From Saprospiraceae bacterium (GTDB taxonomy: Bacteria; Bacteroidota; Bacteroidia; Chitinophagales; Saprospiraceae), in contig JAEUUP010000142.1 of the NCBI GenBank assembly GCA_016787525.1, forward strand, positions 1-64,000: 64,000 nucleotides of DNA, read 5' to 3'. The notes beneath the pieces were generated by a model that had not been told where the DNA came from, searched no databases, and was given only the letters and a program-made list of their open reading frames with translations. A program made the translations under genes and the position numbers. The stretch's first letter is position 1, and each line of letters begins with the position of its first letter. Below are positions 1 to 8,023 of the stretch, one piece after another.

Positions 1-1
1 T

Positions 2-1894
2 ATTCAAAATGGTCAAGCGCAATTGTCGCTCAATGAATCGCTGATGGCTTTGCCCGGCATTTTTACATTGAATGGTGATAATTTTTCGCAGGACTTGCGG
101 ATTGCGGTGCGTGGCTTTGGGGCGCGGTCTGCGTTTGGCATCAGAGGCATACGCCTATTTGTAGATGGATTGCCAGAGTCCACGCCTGACGGACAAGCGG
201 ATGTGGACAATGTGGACGCAGGAGCTTTACAAAAACTCGAATTACTGAGGGGGGCATCGGCAGGTCTGTATGGCAATGCCTCGGGCGGTGTTTTGAATAT
301 GGCAACCGAAGAACCCACAGCACGCCCCTTCGTGGAGGTACAAGGCGGCGGTGGCAGCTTCGGTTTCCAACGTTTTCAAGCTAAAACAGGGTTTAAAATC
401 GGTAAATTGGGCGTGTTTAGCACTGTCTCACAAAACAAAACTGAGGGATACAGAGCGCAAAGTGCCATGCAGCAAACGACTGTCAATCTCAAAATGCGTT
501 ATGCTTTGTCGCCTACGGCAAAATTGTCGTTGTTGGTCAATTATGGTAAAAGTCCTTATGCCAAAGATGCAGGCGGACTGACGAAAGAACAAGTTGCCGC
601 AGACCGACGACAAGCCCGTGTGGCCAATGCGCAATTCGATGCAGGCGAAGCGGTGGAACAAGGACGAGTCGGGTTGGTATTCGATAAAGAATTTTCGGAA
701 AAACACAGCTTAAAAGCGCGTGCCTACACTACGATGAGAGATTTTGAAAACCGTTTGGCTTTCAAAGCAGGCGGTTGGGTGGCGTTTCAACGCTTATTGA
801 GTGGCGGTGGTGTCACTTATGCTTTCAATGGACAAAAATACCGTTCGCAAGTAGGGGTTGAATTGAACAATCAACGCGATAATCGGCAACGTTTTGACAA
901 TGATAATGGTAAAAAAGCAGCTTTGACCTTCGACCAAATCGAAAAATACAGCAGCACAGGTGTGTTTTGGCTCAATGAATACAGTCCGATAACGCGATTG
1001 ACGTTGACAGCTGCCACACGTTATGATAGAGTGACTGTATCGGCAGACGACCACTTCTTGACAGATGGCAATCAAAGCGGCAGTCAGAAATTCAATAGCG
1101 TCAATCCAAGTTTGGGTCTTGTCTATCAATTGGCCCCCTCAGTAAATTTCTACACAAATGTCGCTTCTAATTTTGAAACACCTACTTTAAACGAATTATC
1201 CGCCAATCCGACCAATTTGGGCGGCTTCAATAGCGAGTTGAAACCACAAAAGTCTATCAACTACGAACTGGGTGCTAAAATCCAAGCCTTTTCACGCCTA
1301 AGCCTTGATGTGGCTTTGTTCCAAATCAAACTTCAAGATGAATTAGTTCCTTATCAATTGTCATCAGCCATAGGGCGTACTTTTTATAGAAATGCAGGAC
1401 GATCAGATAGAAAAGGTGTGGAAGTCGCTGCTCAAGTGAAAATGACTGATCCAAAGGATTCCAATGGAAGCGGGGTGGTTTTGATGACAAATTATACGTA
1501 CTCCGATTTCAAATACACATCTTTCACCGCCAATACGATTGTTTTCGATGGAAAACGTCAACCAGCCATTCCGCAGCACAGTTTTTTCAGTGCCTTGCAA
1601 TGGGTACATCATTCGGGTCTCTATGCCACAGGTCAAGTCCGAACAATCAGCCAAGTTTTTGTAGATGATGCCAATGCAGTGACCGACAAAGGCTATACGT
1701 TGGTGTCTATTCGGGGAGGCTATCGGCTCAAATTGGGTCAATCGTGGGTGTTAGAGCCATTTGGAGGTGTTAATAATTTATTCAACACAGCTTATACGAA
1801 TAATATTCTCATCAATGCAGTTGCCAATCGCTTTTTTGAACCCGCAGCTGACAAAGCAACGTACTACGGAGGATTGAAAATACGGTGGCAATAA
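2..1894 (+). CDS. TonB-dependent outer-membrane receptor (5' end outside window)
   Basis: C-terminal ~630 residues of a TonB-dependent transporter, which imports a ligand across the outer membrane using TonB/ExbBD energy. The frame is open from base 2, so signal peptide and TonB box lie upstream of the window; the TTG at 23 is an internal codon. The plug domain shows the RGFGARSAFGIRGI stretch, then a ...DGLPESTPDGQ segment, typical of the FecA/YncD (PqqU)-like group, followed by ~500 residues of beta-barrel ending in alternating aromatic residues (TYYGGLKIRWQ). The ligand cannot be deduced; siderophore or a PQQ-like small molecule are the family precedents. It carries two copies of the dispersed motif (244 read as LRG, 1135 as PSV). 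A rho-independent terminator follows at once. Confidence 0.9.
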   Translation: MQNGQAQLSLNESLMALPGIFTLNGDNFSQDLRIAVRGFGARSAFGIRGIRLFVDGLPESTPDGQADVDNVDAGALQKLELLRGASAGLYGNASGGVLNMATEEPTARPFVEVQGGGGSFGFQRFQAKTGFKIGKLGVFSTVSQNKTEGYRAQSAMQQTTVNLKMRYALSPTAKLSLLVNYGKSPYAKDAGGLTKEQVAADRRQARVANAQFDAGEAVEQGRVGLVFDKEFSEKHSLKARAYTTMRDFENRLAFKAGGWVAFQRLLSGGGVTYAFNGQKYRSQVGVELNNQRDNRQRFDNDNGKKAALTFDQIEKYSSTGVFWLNEYSPITRLTLTAATRYDRVTVSADDHFLTDGNQSGSQKFNSVNPSLGLVYQLAPSVNFYTNVASNFETPTLNELSANPTNLGGFNSELKPQKSINYELGAKIQAFSRLSLDVALFQIKLQDELVPYQLSSAIGRTFYRNAGRSDRKGVEVAAQVKMTDPKDSNGSGVVLMTNYTYSDFKYTSFTANTIVFDGKRQPAIPQHSFFSALQWVHHSGLYATGQVRTISQVFVDDANAVTDKGYTLVSIRGGYRLKLGQSWVLEPFGGVNNLFNTAYTNNILINAVANRFFEPAADKATYYGGLKIRWQ

Positions 1895-1895
1895 A

Positions 1896-1950
1896 AAATG
1901 CCCATAGTCGAATGCTATTAGACATCAGCGACTATGGGCATTTAAAGTTT
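1896..1950. terminator. Bidirectional terminator between receptor and xisI
   Basis: AAATGCCCATAGTCG (1896-1910) pairs perfectly with CGACTATGGGCATTT (1929-1943) around an 18-nt loop. The A-rich left flank and T-rich right flank fit termination in both directions between two convergent genes. Confidence 0.8.
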
Positions 1951-1959
1951 TAGGGCATT

Positions 1960-2295
1960 TTATGCTACGGCGTATTCCGTAAATGCTCTTGTTGAAGGCT
2001 TTAAAAAGCCCAAGACAATATCTGACTTAGGTACACCCATTTCTTCAAACATTTTACCAACATCCCATTCTGTCATGTTTTGTTGAATCCAAATTTTATC
2101 ATTGATAATATCAAAGTGCATAGGACAGTCGTGAATAAAAGTATTACCCTCCCATCCAATTGTGATGATTTGATACCTATGATTTTTGGTATCAGCAATC
2201 AACTGGTTTTCGCCTTCGATATTGGCATATTTTATTTTTGAATAATCATTTAAGACTTTAAGGATGGCTTTTTGATATTTTTTTATTTTATCCAT
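1960..2295 (-). CDS. xisI: XisI-like fdxN-element excision controlling factor family protein
   Basis: A 111-residue protein matching the XisI family by overall pattern: N-terminal helix (MDKIKKYQKAILKVLNDYS), central beta-strands around ITIGWEGNTFIHDCPMHFDI, then KIWIQQNMTEWDVGKMFEEMGVPKSDIVLGFLKP, the family's most conserved part. XisI was named from the Anabaena fdxN excision system, but family members occur widely in cyanobacteria and Bacteroidota as xisH-xisI pairs with no element to excise; their biochemical role is not established. It overlaps xisH by 13 bp, so the two are cotranscribed. No recombinase gene is nearby. The pair lies in a stretch (1144-3004) without the dispersed motif and is visibly AT-rich compared with the flanking genes, which suggests transfer. 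Confidence 0.8.
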   Translation of the reverse strand: MDKIKKYQKAILKVLNDYSKIKYANIEGENQLIADTKNHRYQIITIGWEGNTFIHDCPMHFDIINDKIWIQQNMTEWDVGKMFEEMGVPKSDIVLGFLKPSTRAFTEYAVA

Positions 2296-2696
2296 GATGT
2301 GATTTTTTCTAATTCTGTGTCATAAAGAACCAATTTTATCTTTTCATCATCTATGACCTTTTGTAAAATAACCTCCTTTGTCATTTTTGTATAAACATCA
2401 GAAGGGATAGCAAGATAGAGCGTTCTATTAGGTTTTAACACCTCTAAAGCCTTCCTATAAACGATGAATTTCCCAATGGCTTCATACAAAGCTGTAATAA
2501 ATGACGTTAGACCGAAAGTTTTGACTTCAATAGCTATTTTTTGATTTTCTTTTTCAGCAGCATAAAACTTTTCTGCTCCTAAATCAATCAATATTGGGAT
2601 TTTACCAATTTTGATAAAAAAAGGGTCATTTGTTACCAACCATCCTTCGTTCTCCAAAGCGATCTTGAAAGAATCGTGTATCTTATCTTTTGCCAT
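2283..2696 (-). CDS. xisH: XisH-like protein, PD-(D/E)XK nuclease fold
   Basis: A 137-residue protein of the XisH family. The sequence shows a PD-(D/E)XK-like core: D38 in ILIDLGAE, then E57-V-K59 in IAIEVKTF. This is the arrangement expected for a divalent-metal nuclease site; whether it cuts DNA is not known. The remainder (ALYEAIGKFIVYRKAL, then TLYLAIPSDVY) is typical of the family. It is the first gene of the xisH-xisI pair, with the downstream gene starting inside its last codons. A possible toxin-antitoxin-like or mobile-element accessory role is speculation. Base composition is lower in G+C than in the flanking operons. Confidence 0.82.
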   Translation of the reverse strand: MAKDKIHDSFKIALENEGWLVTNDPFFIKIGKIPILIDLGAEKFYAAEKENQKIAIEVKTFGLTSFITALYEAIGKFIVYRKALEVLKPNRTLYLAIPSDVYTKMTKEVILQKVIDDEKIKLVLYDTELEKITSWIK

Positions 2697-3073
2697 AGAA
2701 GTTTACCTTTTGTTTCGACCTCAAAGCTATTGTTTTTTGTAAAAAAACACAATAATCGAGATTTTTAATTTTTGCTCTATGGGTTGATTAAAATACTATG
2801 ATAGTATTGTCTTAAAATTTGGTAGAATAGAACAACGTTCCAAACGTTTAGGTCTATAATTTTGTCATTGGCTTCTTGTCCCAAATTTTTTTTCACTTAA
2901 AACAGAGATGCCGAAATTTATTATCAACTTTTTAGGCATTGAATACATCAATTTAAAATCAAAAACGCTAATTTCATGCCTCAATAAGGCAAAAAGAAAC
3001 GATGACTGAGGGGTATCACTTCTCAATTAAGATAACTCTATTTCAATACTTTTTTAAAAACTAAAGCCATTTT
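2697..3073. other. Intergenic region with divergent promoters (xisH / Mo-hydroxylase operon)
   Basis: 377 bp without a gene, AT-rich, between divergent genes, so it must hold both promoters. One motif copy (GACTGAGGGG, 3005-3013) lies 60 bp upstream of the 2Fe-2S subunit gene. The direct repeat AACGTTCCAAACGTT lies at about 2833-2847. No RNA gene or riboswitch was recognised. Confidence 0.6.
2857..2864 (+). promoter_or_regulatory. Possible Bacteroidota -7 element (TAATTTTG)
   Basis: TAATTTTG fits the Bacteroidota sigma-ABfr -7 consensus TAnnTTTG and lies about 210 bp upstream of the 2Fe-2S subunit gene. No convincing -33 TTG is seen at the right spacing, so this is weak. Confidence 0.3.
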
Positions 3074-3556
3074 ATGAAAATTCCAGTTTCAATTACTGTA
3101 AATGGGAAAGTTTACGCGCATGAAGTCGAGGCTCGTGAGCTACTCGTTTATCATTTGCGCGATAGATTGCGCTTGACAGGAACGCATATTGGTTGCGATA
3201 CCTCCACATGCGGCGCATGTACCGTTCATATTGACAATAAAGCGGTTAAAAGTTGTACCGTTTTGGCTGTTCAAGCTGATGGATGCGATGTGACAACCAT
3301 CGAAGGCTTGTCTGGCGATGCTTCACACCCGCTCCAAGTGGGTTTCAAAGAAGAACATGGTCTTCAATGTGGCTTCTGTACGCCGGGTATGATTATGACG
3401 GCTTCCGACCTATTGATGCGCAATCCAGACCCATCTGAACATGAGATTCGAGAAGCCTTGGAGGGCAATATTTGCCGTTGCACAGGCTATCATAATATCG
3501 TTCGCGCCATTCAATATGCGGCAAAAGAGTTCTCAACAGAAGTTGTAGGTTGCTAA
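3074..3556 (+). CDS. Molybdenum hydroxylase small subunit, two [2Fe-2S] clusters (CoxS/XdhC-type)
   Basis: A 160-residue electron-transfer subunit of a xanthine-oxidase-family molybdenum hydroxylase. N-terminal plant-ferredoxin-like [2Fe-2S] site: C41, C46, C49, C61 ([13 protein letters not shown]...C). C-terminal helical [2Fe-2S] domain: C99-GF-C102 and C134-R-C136 ([20 protein letters not shown]). All eight ligands are present and the length is normal for the family. First gene of the operon: the Mo subunit starts 51 bp downstream, with a motif copy (3559) in the gap. The substrate is not decided by this subunit; the partner's active-site loop argues against true CO oxidation. Confidence 0.93.
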   Translation: MKIPVSITVNGKVYAHEVEARELLVYHLRDRLRLTGTHIGCDTSTCGACTVHIDNKAVKSCTVLAVQADGCDVTTIEGLSGDASHPLQVGFKEEHGLQCGFCTPGMIMTASDLLMRNPDPSEHEIREALEGNICRCTGYHNIVRAIQYAAKEFSTEVVGC

Positions 3557-3607
3557 TACCCCTCAGTATTGAGCGGTTTATTCTATTTAAATTTAAAAAA
3601 TAATAAA

Positions 3608-5992
3608 ATGAGTTATATAGGACAATCGGTGAAACGGACTGAAGACCGCCGTTTTACGACTGGTAAAGGAAAATATACGGACGATATTAAGCTGCCAGGC
3701 ATGACTTACGCCCATATCGTTCGCTCGGAATATGCCCACGCACGCATCAACTCGATTGATACATCTGCCGCTTTAGCAGCCGAAGGTGTTGTTGCCGTTT
3801 TCACAGGCGACGATGTAGCACATATCAGAGGCGTGCCTTGTGGTTGGCAAGTTAATTTTAAAGATGGCACAACTATGAAAGAGCCTGCTCACCCGCTTTT
3901 GTGTGCCGTTGGGACAACAGTAAAGCATGTAGGCGACGGCGTGGCAATGATTATTGCAGAAAGCCGTGCCGCCGCACGCGATGCAGCAGATTTATTAGTC
4001 ATTGACTATGAGGTGTTTCCAGCTGTGGTCAATGGGGCTGAAGCCATCAAAGACGGTGCGCCCCTCGTTCACGATGAAGCACCCAATAATATGGCATTCG
4101 ATTGGGCGATTGGTTGTTCGCCCGAAGAAATCAATGCAGCGATGGACTCAGCGGCACATATCACAACGCTCGACTTCGTGAATCAACGTATGGCGCCCAA
4201 TGCGATGGAACCTCGCTCCGCTTTGGGCAACTACGACGATGCAATGGACTCTTACACCCTTTGGACAACGTCTCAAAACCCGCACTTGACACGTCTCTTG
4301 CTTTGTGCTTTTGTGTTGGGTTTACCAGAACACAAAGTCCGTGTCGTTGCACCCGATGTGGGTGGTGGTTTTGGCTCTAAAATTTTCCACTATACAGAAG
4401 AAGCACTTGTTATTTGGGCATCAAAAGCCATTGGTCGTCCTGTGAAATGGACTTCCACGCGCACAGAAGCCTTCTTAACAGATGCGCACGGTCGTGACCA
4501 CGTTACAAAAGCCGAAATGGGCTTCGATACTGAGGGGAATGTCGTGGGCTTGCGCATCAATACAGTGGCAAACTTAGGCGCATACTTGTCAACCTTCGCA
4601 CCAGCTGTTCCAACCTACTTACATGGGACACTTTTGCAAGGTCTTTATACGACACCTAAAATTCGCATTGACCTCGTGGGCGCATTTACGCACACAACGG
4701 CCGTAGATGCGTACCGTGGAGCAGGCCGTCCCGAAGCCACTTACCTTTTAGAGCGTTTGATGGACAAAGCAGCGATTGAAATGGGCAAAGACCCTGCTCA
4801 ATTGCGTCTGCAAAACTTTATCCCGCCTTTCGATGGGGTCACTCAGCCCGGTTATCAGACGCAAGTGGCTTTACAATACGATTCAGGTAATTATCATGCG
4901 GTATTGGAGCGCGGTTTAGAGATGGTGGGCTACGAAGCTTTCCGCAAAGAACAAGCCGAAGCCCGTGCAAACGGTCGTTATCTCGGCATTGGCTTCTCAA
5001 CTTATATTGAAGCCTGCGGTATTGCCCCTTCGGCTGTCGTCGGTGCATTGGGTGCAAGGGCAGGTTTGTACGAATCGGCTCAAGTACGTGTGCAACCCAC
5101 TGGCAAAGTCTCTGTTTACACGGGTTCTCACTCGCATGGACAGGGGCATGAGACCACTTTTGCCCAAGTTGTGGCCGATAAGCTCGGTATTGCAATGGCA
5201 GATGTCGAAATCGTGCATGGCGACTCCGACGCAGTGGCTTTTGGTATGGGAACTTATGGTTCACGCTCTTTAGCTGTGGGTGGTTCTGCCATCATCAAGT
5301 CTATTGAAAAGGTTTTAGAGAAAGGGGCGAAAATTGCTGCCCACAAACTCGAAGCCAATGTGGATGACCTCGAATACGCAGATGGCAAATGGACGGTGAA
5401 AGGCACTGACAAGTCCGTAGGTTTTGGCGATGTGTCATTGACAGCTTATGTGCCGCACAACTATCCTGCTGGTTTAGAGCCAGGTTTGGATTTCTCCAGC
5501 TTCTATGACCCGACCAATTTCACTTATCCGTTTGGTTGCCACATTGCTGTGGTTGAAGTGGATGTAGAAACGGGTAAAGTCAAACTCAATCGCTTCATTG
5601 CGGTTGACGATGTGGGCAATGTCATCAATCCAATGATTGTGGATGGACAAATTCACGGTGGTTTGGCACAAGGTATCGGTCAAGCCCTCTTAGAAGGTGT
5701 GCAATACGACGAAACAGGCAACTTAACCAATGCTTCATACATGGACTACTGTATGCCACGCGCCGACGATTTGCCGATGTTCGAGACTGACCGCACCACT
5801 ACGCCTTGTCCGCACAATCCATTGGGCGTAAAAGGCGCAGGGGAAGCGGGTTGTATTGGCTCAACACCTGCGGTGGTCAACGCCGTTATGGATGCTTTGA
5901 CTCCATTTGGTGTTTTGGATTTAGAAATGCCGATGACACCACAGAGTGTTTGGCGGGCGATTCAGTCAAAAACAGAAGGTTGTAGCGCATAA
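3608..5992 (+). CDS. Molybdenum hydroxylase large subunit, form II CoxL-like
   Basis: A 794-residue Mo-cofactor-binding catalytic subunit. The start was chosen at the ATG in MSYIGQSVKRTEDRRF, the family's usual N-terminus; an upstream TTG would add 13 unlikely residues. Family motifs: GGGFGSK, the active-site loop AYRGAGR at residues 368-374, and GVKGAGEAG with the catalytic Glu746. The loop is the form II type; genuine CO dehydrogenases (form I) carry AYXCSFR with the Cu-binding Cys. The reaction is therefore probably hydroxylation of an unidentified aldehyde or N-heterocycle. The enzyme is expected to be a cytoplasmic (LMS)2 complex. A motif copy inside the gene (4529) is read DTEGN, and one follows the stop (6003). 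Confidence 0.9.
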   Translation: MSYIGQSVKRTEDRRFTTGKGKYTDDIKLPGMTYAHIVRSEYAHARINSIDTSAALAAEGVVAVFTGDDVAHIRGVPCGWQVNFKDGTTMKEPAHPLLCAVGTTVKHVGDGVAMIIAESRAAARDAADLLVIDYEVFPAVVNGAEAIKDGAPLVHDEAPNNMAFDWAIGCSPEEINAAMDSAAHITTLDFVNQRMAPNAMEPRSALGNYDDAMDSYTLWTTSQNPHLTRLLLCAFVLGLPEHKVRVVAPDVGGGFGSKIFHYTEEALVIWASKAIGRPVKWTSTRTEAFLTDAHGRDHVTKAEMGFDTEGNVVGLRINTVANLGAYLSTFAPAVPTYLHGTLLQGLYTTPKIRIDLVGAFTHTTAVDAYRGAGRPEATYLLERLMDKAAIEMGKDPAQLRLQNFIPPFDGVTQPGYQTQVALQYDSGNYHAVLERGLEMVGYEAFRKEQAEARANGRYLGIGFSTYIEACGIAPSAVVGALGARAGLYESAQVRVQPTGKVSVYTGSHSHGQGHETTFAQVVADKLGIAMADVEIVHGDSDAVAFGMGTYGSRSLAVGGSAIIKSIEKVLEKGAKIAAHKLEANVDDLEYADGKWTVKGTDKSVGFGDVSLTAYVPHNYPAGLEPGLDFSSFYDPTNFTYPFGCHIAVVEVDVETGKVKLNRFIAVDDVGNVINPMIVDGQIHGGLAQGIGQALLEGVQYDETGNLTNASYMDYCMPRADDLPMFETDRTTTPCPHNPLGVKGAGEAGCIGSTPAVVNAVMDALTPFGVLDLEMPMTPQSVWRAIQSKTEGCSA

Positions 5993-6021
5993 ATCATAAA
6001 ATACTGAGGGGTATATCAATC

Positions 6022-6324
6022 ATGGGTGTTTTTAAAGAAGAAATTTTATCATCATGGCGATGGGTTTTGATATTTGGAACGGCAATCGGCTTACTTTCTA
6101 TCGTAAATGTTTACTTATTTGCGGGAGTTAATCCAAGTCTTGCTCTTATCTTAATGTCAGTAGCAATGATTCTAAGTATTGTTTTTGCTTGTTGTGCTGT
6201 TTATTTTCATCGAAATAAAAATCTAAACGGGCATATTTCAATGACAGTAGGATTTACAGTCGCTTTATCAACTTTTGTTTGGGGTATAATCGTTGGTTTC
6301 TTTATTCAAAACTATCTATTTTAA
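6022..6324 (+). CDS. Small three-helix membrane protein of unknown function
   Basis: A 100-residue hydrophobic protein with three predicted membrane segments (about residues 15-35, 37-60, 73-98) and a short HRNKN loop. Not recognised. It sits between the Mo and FAD subunits of the hydroxylase operon, where no such gene is usual, and is more AT-rich than the subunits. After its TAA stop the same frame continues through 6537, so the two small reading frames could descend from one gene; equally this may be chance. No dispersed motif lies within it. Confidence 0.6.
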   Translation: MGVFKEEILSSWRWVLIFGTAIGLLSIVNVYLFAGVNPSLALILMSVAMILSIVFACCAVYFHRNKNLNGHISMTVGFTVALSTFVWGIIVGFFIQNYLF

Positions 6325-6330
6325 GGCTCT

Positions 6331-6537
6331 TTGTTACCACCTGTCTCAATATTCAGTCCTTATGATGCTCCCAGAGTATATTATAGTTCAGATATTGATA
6401 TAGACAAGATAGATAGAGAAGCGTTCCGAAGGCAATATTATTATCAACTGATAAAATCTTTTGTATTTGCATGTTTCGTTATCTCTGTTCTTAGTTGGGT
6501 TATAGCGAGAGTTTTTAAAACAGCCCCCTCTCCGTAG
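6331..6537 (+). CDS. Possible small single-pass membrane protein (TTG start)
   Basis: A 68-codon frame starting at TTG, in frame with and 6 bp after the stop of the preceding gene. It reads a polar N-terminal part (DIDIDKIDREAFRRQYYYQL) followed by one strong transmembrane segment (FVFACFVISVLSWVIARVF). Its last codons overlap a dispersed 42-bp repeat (6511-6553). It could be a real small gene, or the 3' part of the preceding gene after a nonsense mutation. No family recognised. Confidence 0.35.
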   Translation: MLPPVSIFSPYDAPRVYYSSDIDIDKIDREAFRRQYYYQLIKSFVFACFVISVLSWVIARVFKTAPSP

Positions 6538-6553
6538 GAGTTCTAGGGAACAG
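6511..6553 (+). repeat. Dispersed ~42-bp repeat, copy 1
   Basis: TTTTTAAAACAG, then CCCCCTCTCC, GTAGGAGTTCT and GGGAACAG. A near copy lies inverted at 30468-30509, matching at roughly 36 of 43 aligned positions. Both hold a CTCC...GGAG micro-palindrome. Similar C-rich/GGAG repeats are common in Bacteroidota genomes. This copy overlaps the 3' end of a small reading frame. Confidence 0.7.
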
Positions 6554-6650
6554 TAAAAACATAAGTCATAAGCTGATGTCAAATCAACCTAATGACAATG
6601 AACAAAATCCTATTATCTAAAAGTCTTTGTACTTAAAATCTTAAAATAAC

Positions 6651-7526
6651 ATGATTCCAGCATCATTTGATTATAAACGGGCTTCGTCAGTGGCAGAAGC
6701 CTTAGATATATTGAAAGGCGATGGCGATGCAAAGATTCTTGCAGGCGGTCACAGTCTTATTCCAGCGATGAAATTACGGCTCAGTCAGCCCAGTGTTTTG
6801 GTGGATATTGCCAAAATACCCGAACTCAACTTCATTCGTGACCGTGGCAAGTACTTCGCTATCGGGGCAGCGACCACACATGGCGCTGTCGCCGCCCACA
6901 AATCGGTCAATGCCAAGCTTTGGTGGGTTGCCAACGCCGCTTCTATGATTGGCGACGTGCAAGTACGCAATGCAGGTACTATCGGAGGCGCAATCGCCCA
7001 CGCCGACCCTGCGAGCGACTGGCCCGCCGTGCTTTTGGCCGCCAATGCCAGCATCAAAGTAGAAGGCACAAACGGCAGCCGAGTCATTGCAGCGCAAGAT
7101 TTCTTCACAGGATTCTTTATGACAGCCTTAGAGGAAGGGGAAATTATTACAGAAATACACATTCCTGACCCTACTTCATCGGATACACCCGACAGTTGGC
7201 GGTCAACTTATCAAAAATTTGCCCAACCTGCCAGCCGTTTTGCCATTGTCGGTTGCGCGGTCAACTTGCAACTCAGCGCAGATGGCACAATAGAGCAGGC
7301 TTATGTCGCATTCAACGGCGTTGACAGCAAGGCTTATCGTGCCACAAGCGTCGAAGAAGCCTTAGTGGGACGCACATTGAGTGACGAAACAGCCGCAGGT
7401 GCTTGCGATGGTGCAACAGCCCAAGCCGAACTCATCATGTCCGACCACTACGCCGACGAAGTGTATCGCGAACATCTGGCAAAAGTCATCTGTAAGCGCG
7501 CCATTTCAGCTTGTATGTACGACTAA
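6651..7526 (+). CDS. Molybdenum hydroxylase FAD-binding subunit (CoxM-type)
   Basis: A 291-residue FAD subunit that passes electrons from the [2Fe-2S] clusters to the acceptor. The N-terminal PCMH-type FAD-binding domain carries the two diagnostic motifs AGGHSLIP (residues ~31-38) and TIGGAIAHADPASD (~110-123); the C-terminal part is the CO-dehydrogenase flavoprotein domain. Full length. It is third in the S-L-M set but separated from the L gene by 658 bp holding one or two small membrane-protein genes, unlike the usual tight operon. A strong terminator follows. No dispersed motif lies inside it. Confidence 0.92.
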   Translation: MIPASFDYKRASSVAEALDILKGDGDAKILAGGHSLIPAMKLRLSQPSVLVDIAKIPELNFIRDRGKYFAIGAATTHGAVAAHKSVNAKLWWVANAASMIGDVQVRNAGTIGGAIAHADPASDWPAVLLAANASIKVEGTNGSRVIAAQDFFTGFFMTALEEGEIITEIHIPDPTSSDTPDSWRSTYQKFAQPASRFAIVGCAVNLQLSADGTIEQAYVAFNGVDSKAYRATSVEEALVGRTLSDETAAGACDGATAQAELIMSDHYADEVYREHLAKVICKRAISACMYD

Positions 7527-7555
7527 AATTTTGTTACTGAGATATATTTGAATAG

Positions 7556-7594
7556 AAAAAGCCAAGCGAGACCTTTCGCTTGGCTTTTCTTTTC
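7556..7594 (+). terminator. Rho-independent terminator of the Mo-hydroxylase operon
   Basis: AAAAAGCCAAGCGA (7556-7569) pairs with TCGCTTGGCTTTT (7576-7588) with a 6-nt loop and a T-rich tail, 30 bp after the FAD-subunit stop codon. Confidence 0.85.
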
Positions 7595-7622
7595 GGAATT
7601 AGGTACTTTATGGTGCAACACC

Positions 7623-7655
7623 ACGTAACGGAGACTTTTAAAGTCTCCGTTACGT
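7623..7655. repeat. 33-bp perfect palindrome
   Basis: ACGTAACGGAGACTTT - T - AAAGTCTCCGTTACGT: 16-bp arms around one central base. It lies just before the minisatellite. It could be a small palindromic repeat element, a second terminator, or a regulator site. Confidence 0.75.
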
Positions 7656-7698
7656 TGACAATTCCGTTTCTTTTTATTAGAAAAAGTGTTTTATGTTC

Positions 7699-7986
7699 TC
7701 ATTCTTGTAGCCTCAGTTGTCATTCTTGCACATTCAGTCATCATTCTTGTACTTTCAGCCATCATTCTTGCGAGTCCAAGTTATCATTCTTGCGACTTCC
7801 AACCATCATTCTTGCAATACCCAGTCATCATTCTTGTGTATTCAGTCATCATTCTTGCAGTCTCAGTTGTCATTCTTGCACTTTCAGCCATCATTCTTGC
7901 GACTTCAAGTTATCATTCTTGCAACACCCAGCCATCATTCTTGAAACACTCAGCTATCATTCTTATGGCTTCAAGTACCATTCTTG
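7699..7986. repeat. Minisatellite, 14 units of 21-22 bp (TCATTCTTG core)
   Basis: The invariant 9-mer TCATTCTTG recurs at 7699, 7720, 7741, 7762, 7784, 7806, 7828, 7849, 7870, 7891, 7913, 7935, 7957 and, as CCATTCTTG, 7978. Between cores are 12-13 variable bases, mostly of the type NNNTTCAGYCA. Variable parts recur at a higher order (units at 7699/7849, 7741/7870, 7762/7891 and 7806/7913 resemble each other), showing growth by block duplication. No encoded function is seen. Confidence 0.95.
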
Positions 7987-8023
7987 AGGGATAAAAATAG
8001 TTTTTATACTGAGGGGGGTAGTG

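Larger units (their letters stand above)
7527..8023. other. Intergenic region: terminator, palindrome and minisatellite
   Basis: 497 bp with no credible gene. It holds, in order, the operon terminator (7556-7590), a 33-bp palindrome (7623-7655), a 14-unit minisatellite (7699-7986) and a motif copy (8008). Reading frames through the array are products of the repeat. Confidence 0.8.

Noticed and set aside
13-318. Antisense frames over the first receptor, and similar long antisense frames over GH78, pulA, lutB and amine oxidase
   Set aside because: They are shadows of strongly coding genes; none has a recognisable domain or independent composition.
3074-7526. Genuine aerobic CO dehydrogenase (coxSLM)
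   Set aside because: The large subunit has AYRGAGR, not the AYXCSFR loop with Cu-binding Cys, so CO oxidation is unlikely. Named form II only.
7699-7986. CRISPR array
   Set aside because: Repeat cores are only 9 bp and the 12-13 bp intervals are related to each other, not unique spacers. There are no cas genes. It is a minisatellite.
7580-7994. Open reading frames of 75-135 codons through the first minisatellite
   Set aside because: All frames stay open because the unit lacks stops; the predicted proteins are only the repeat translated (HSC, SFL), with no start context.
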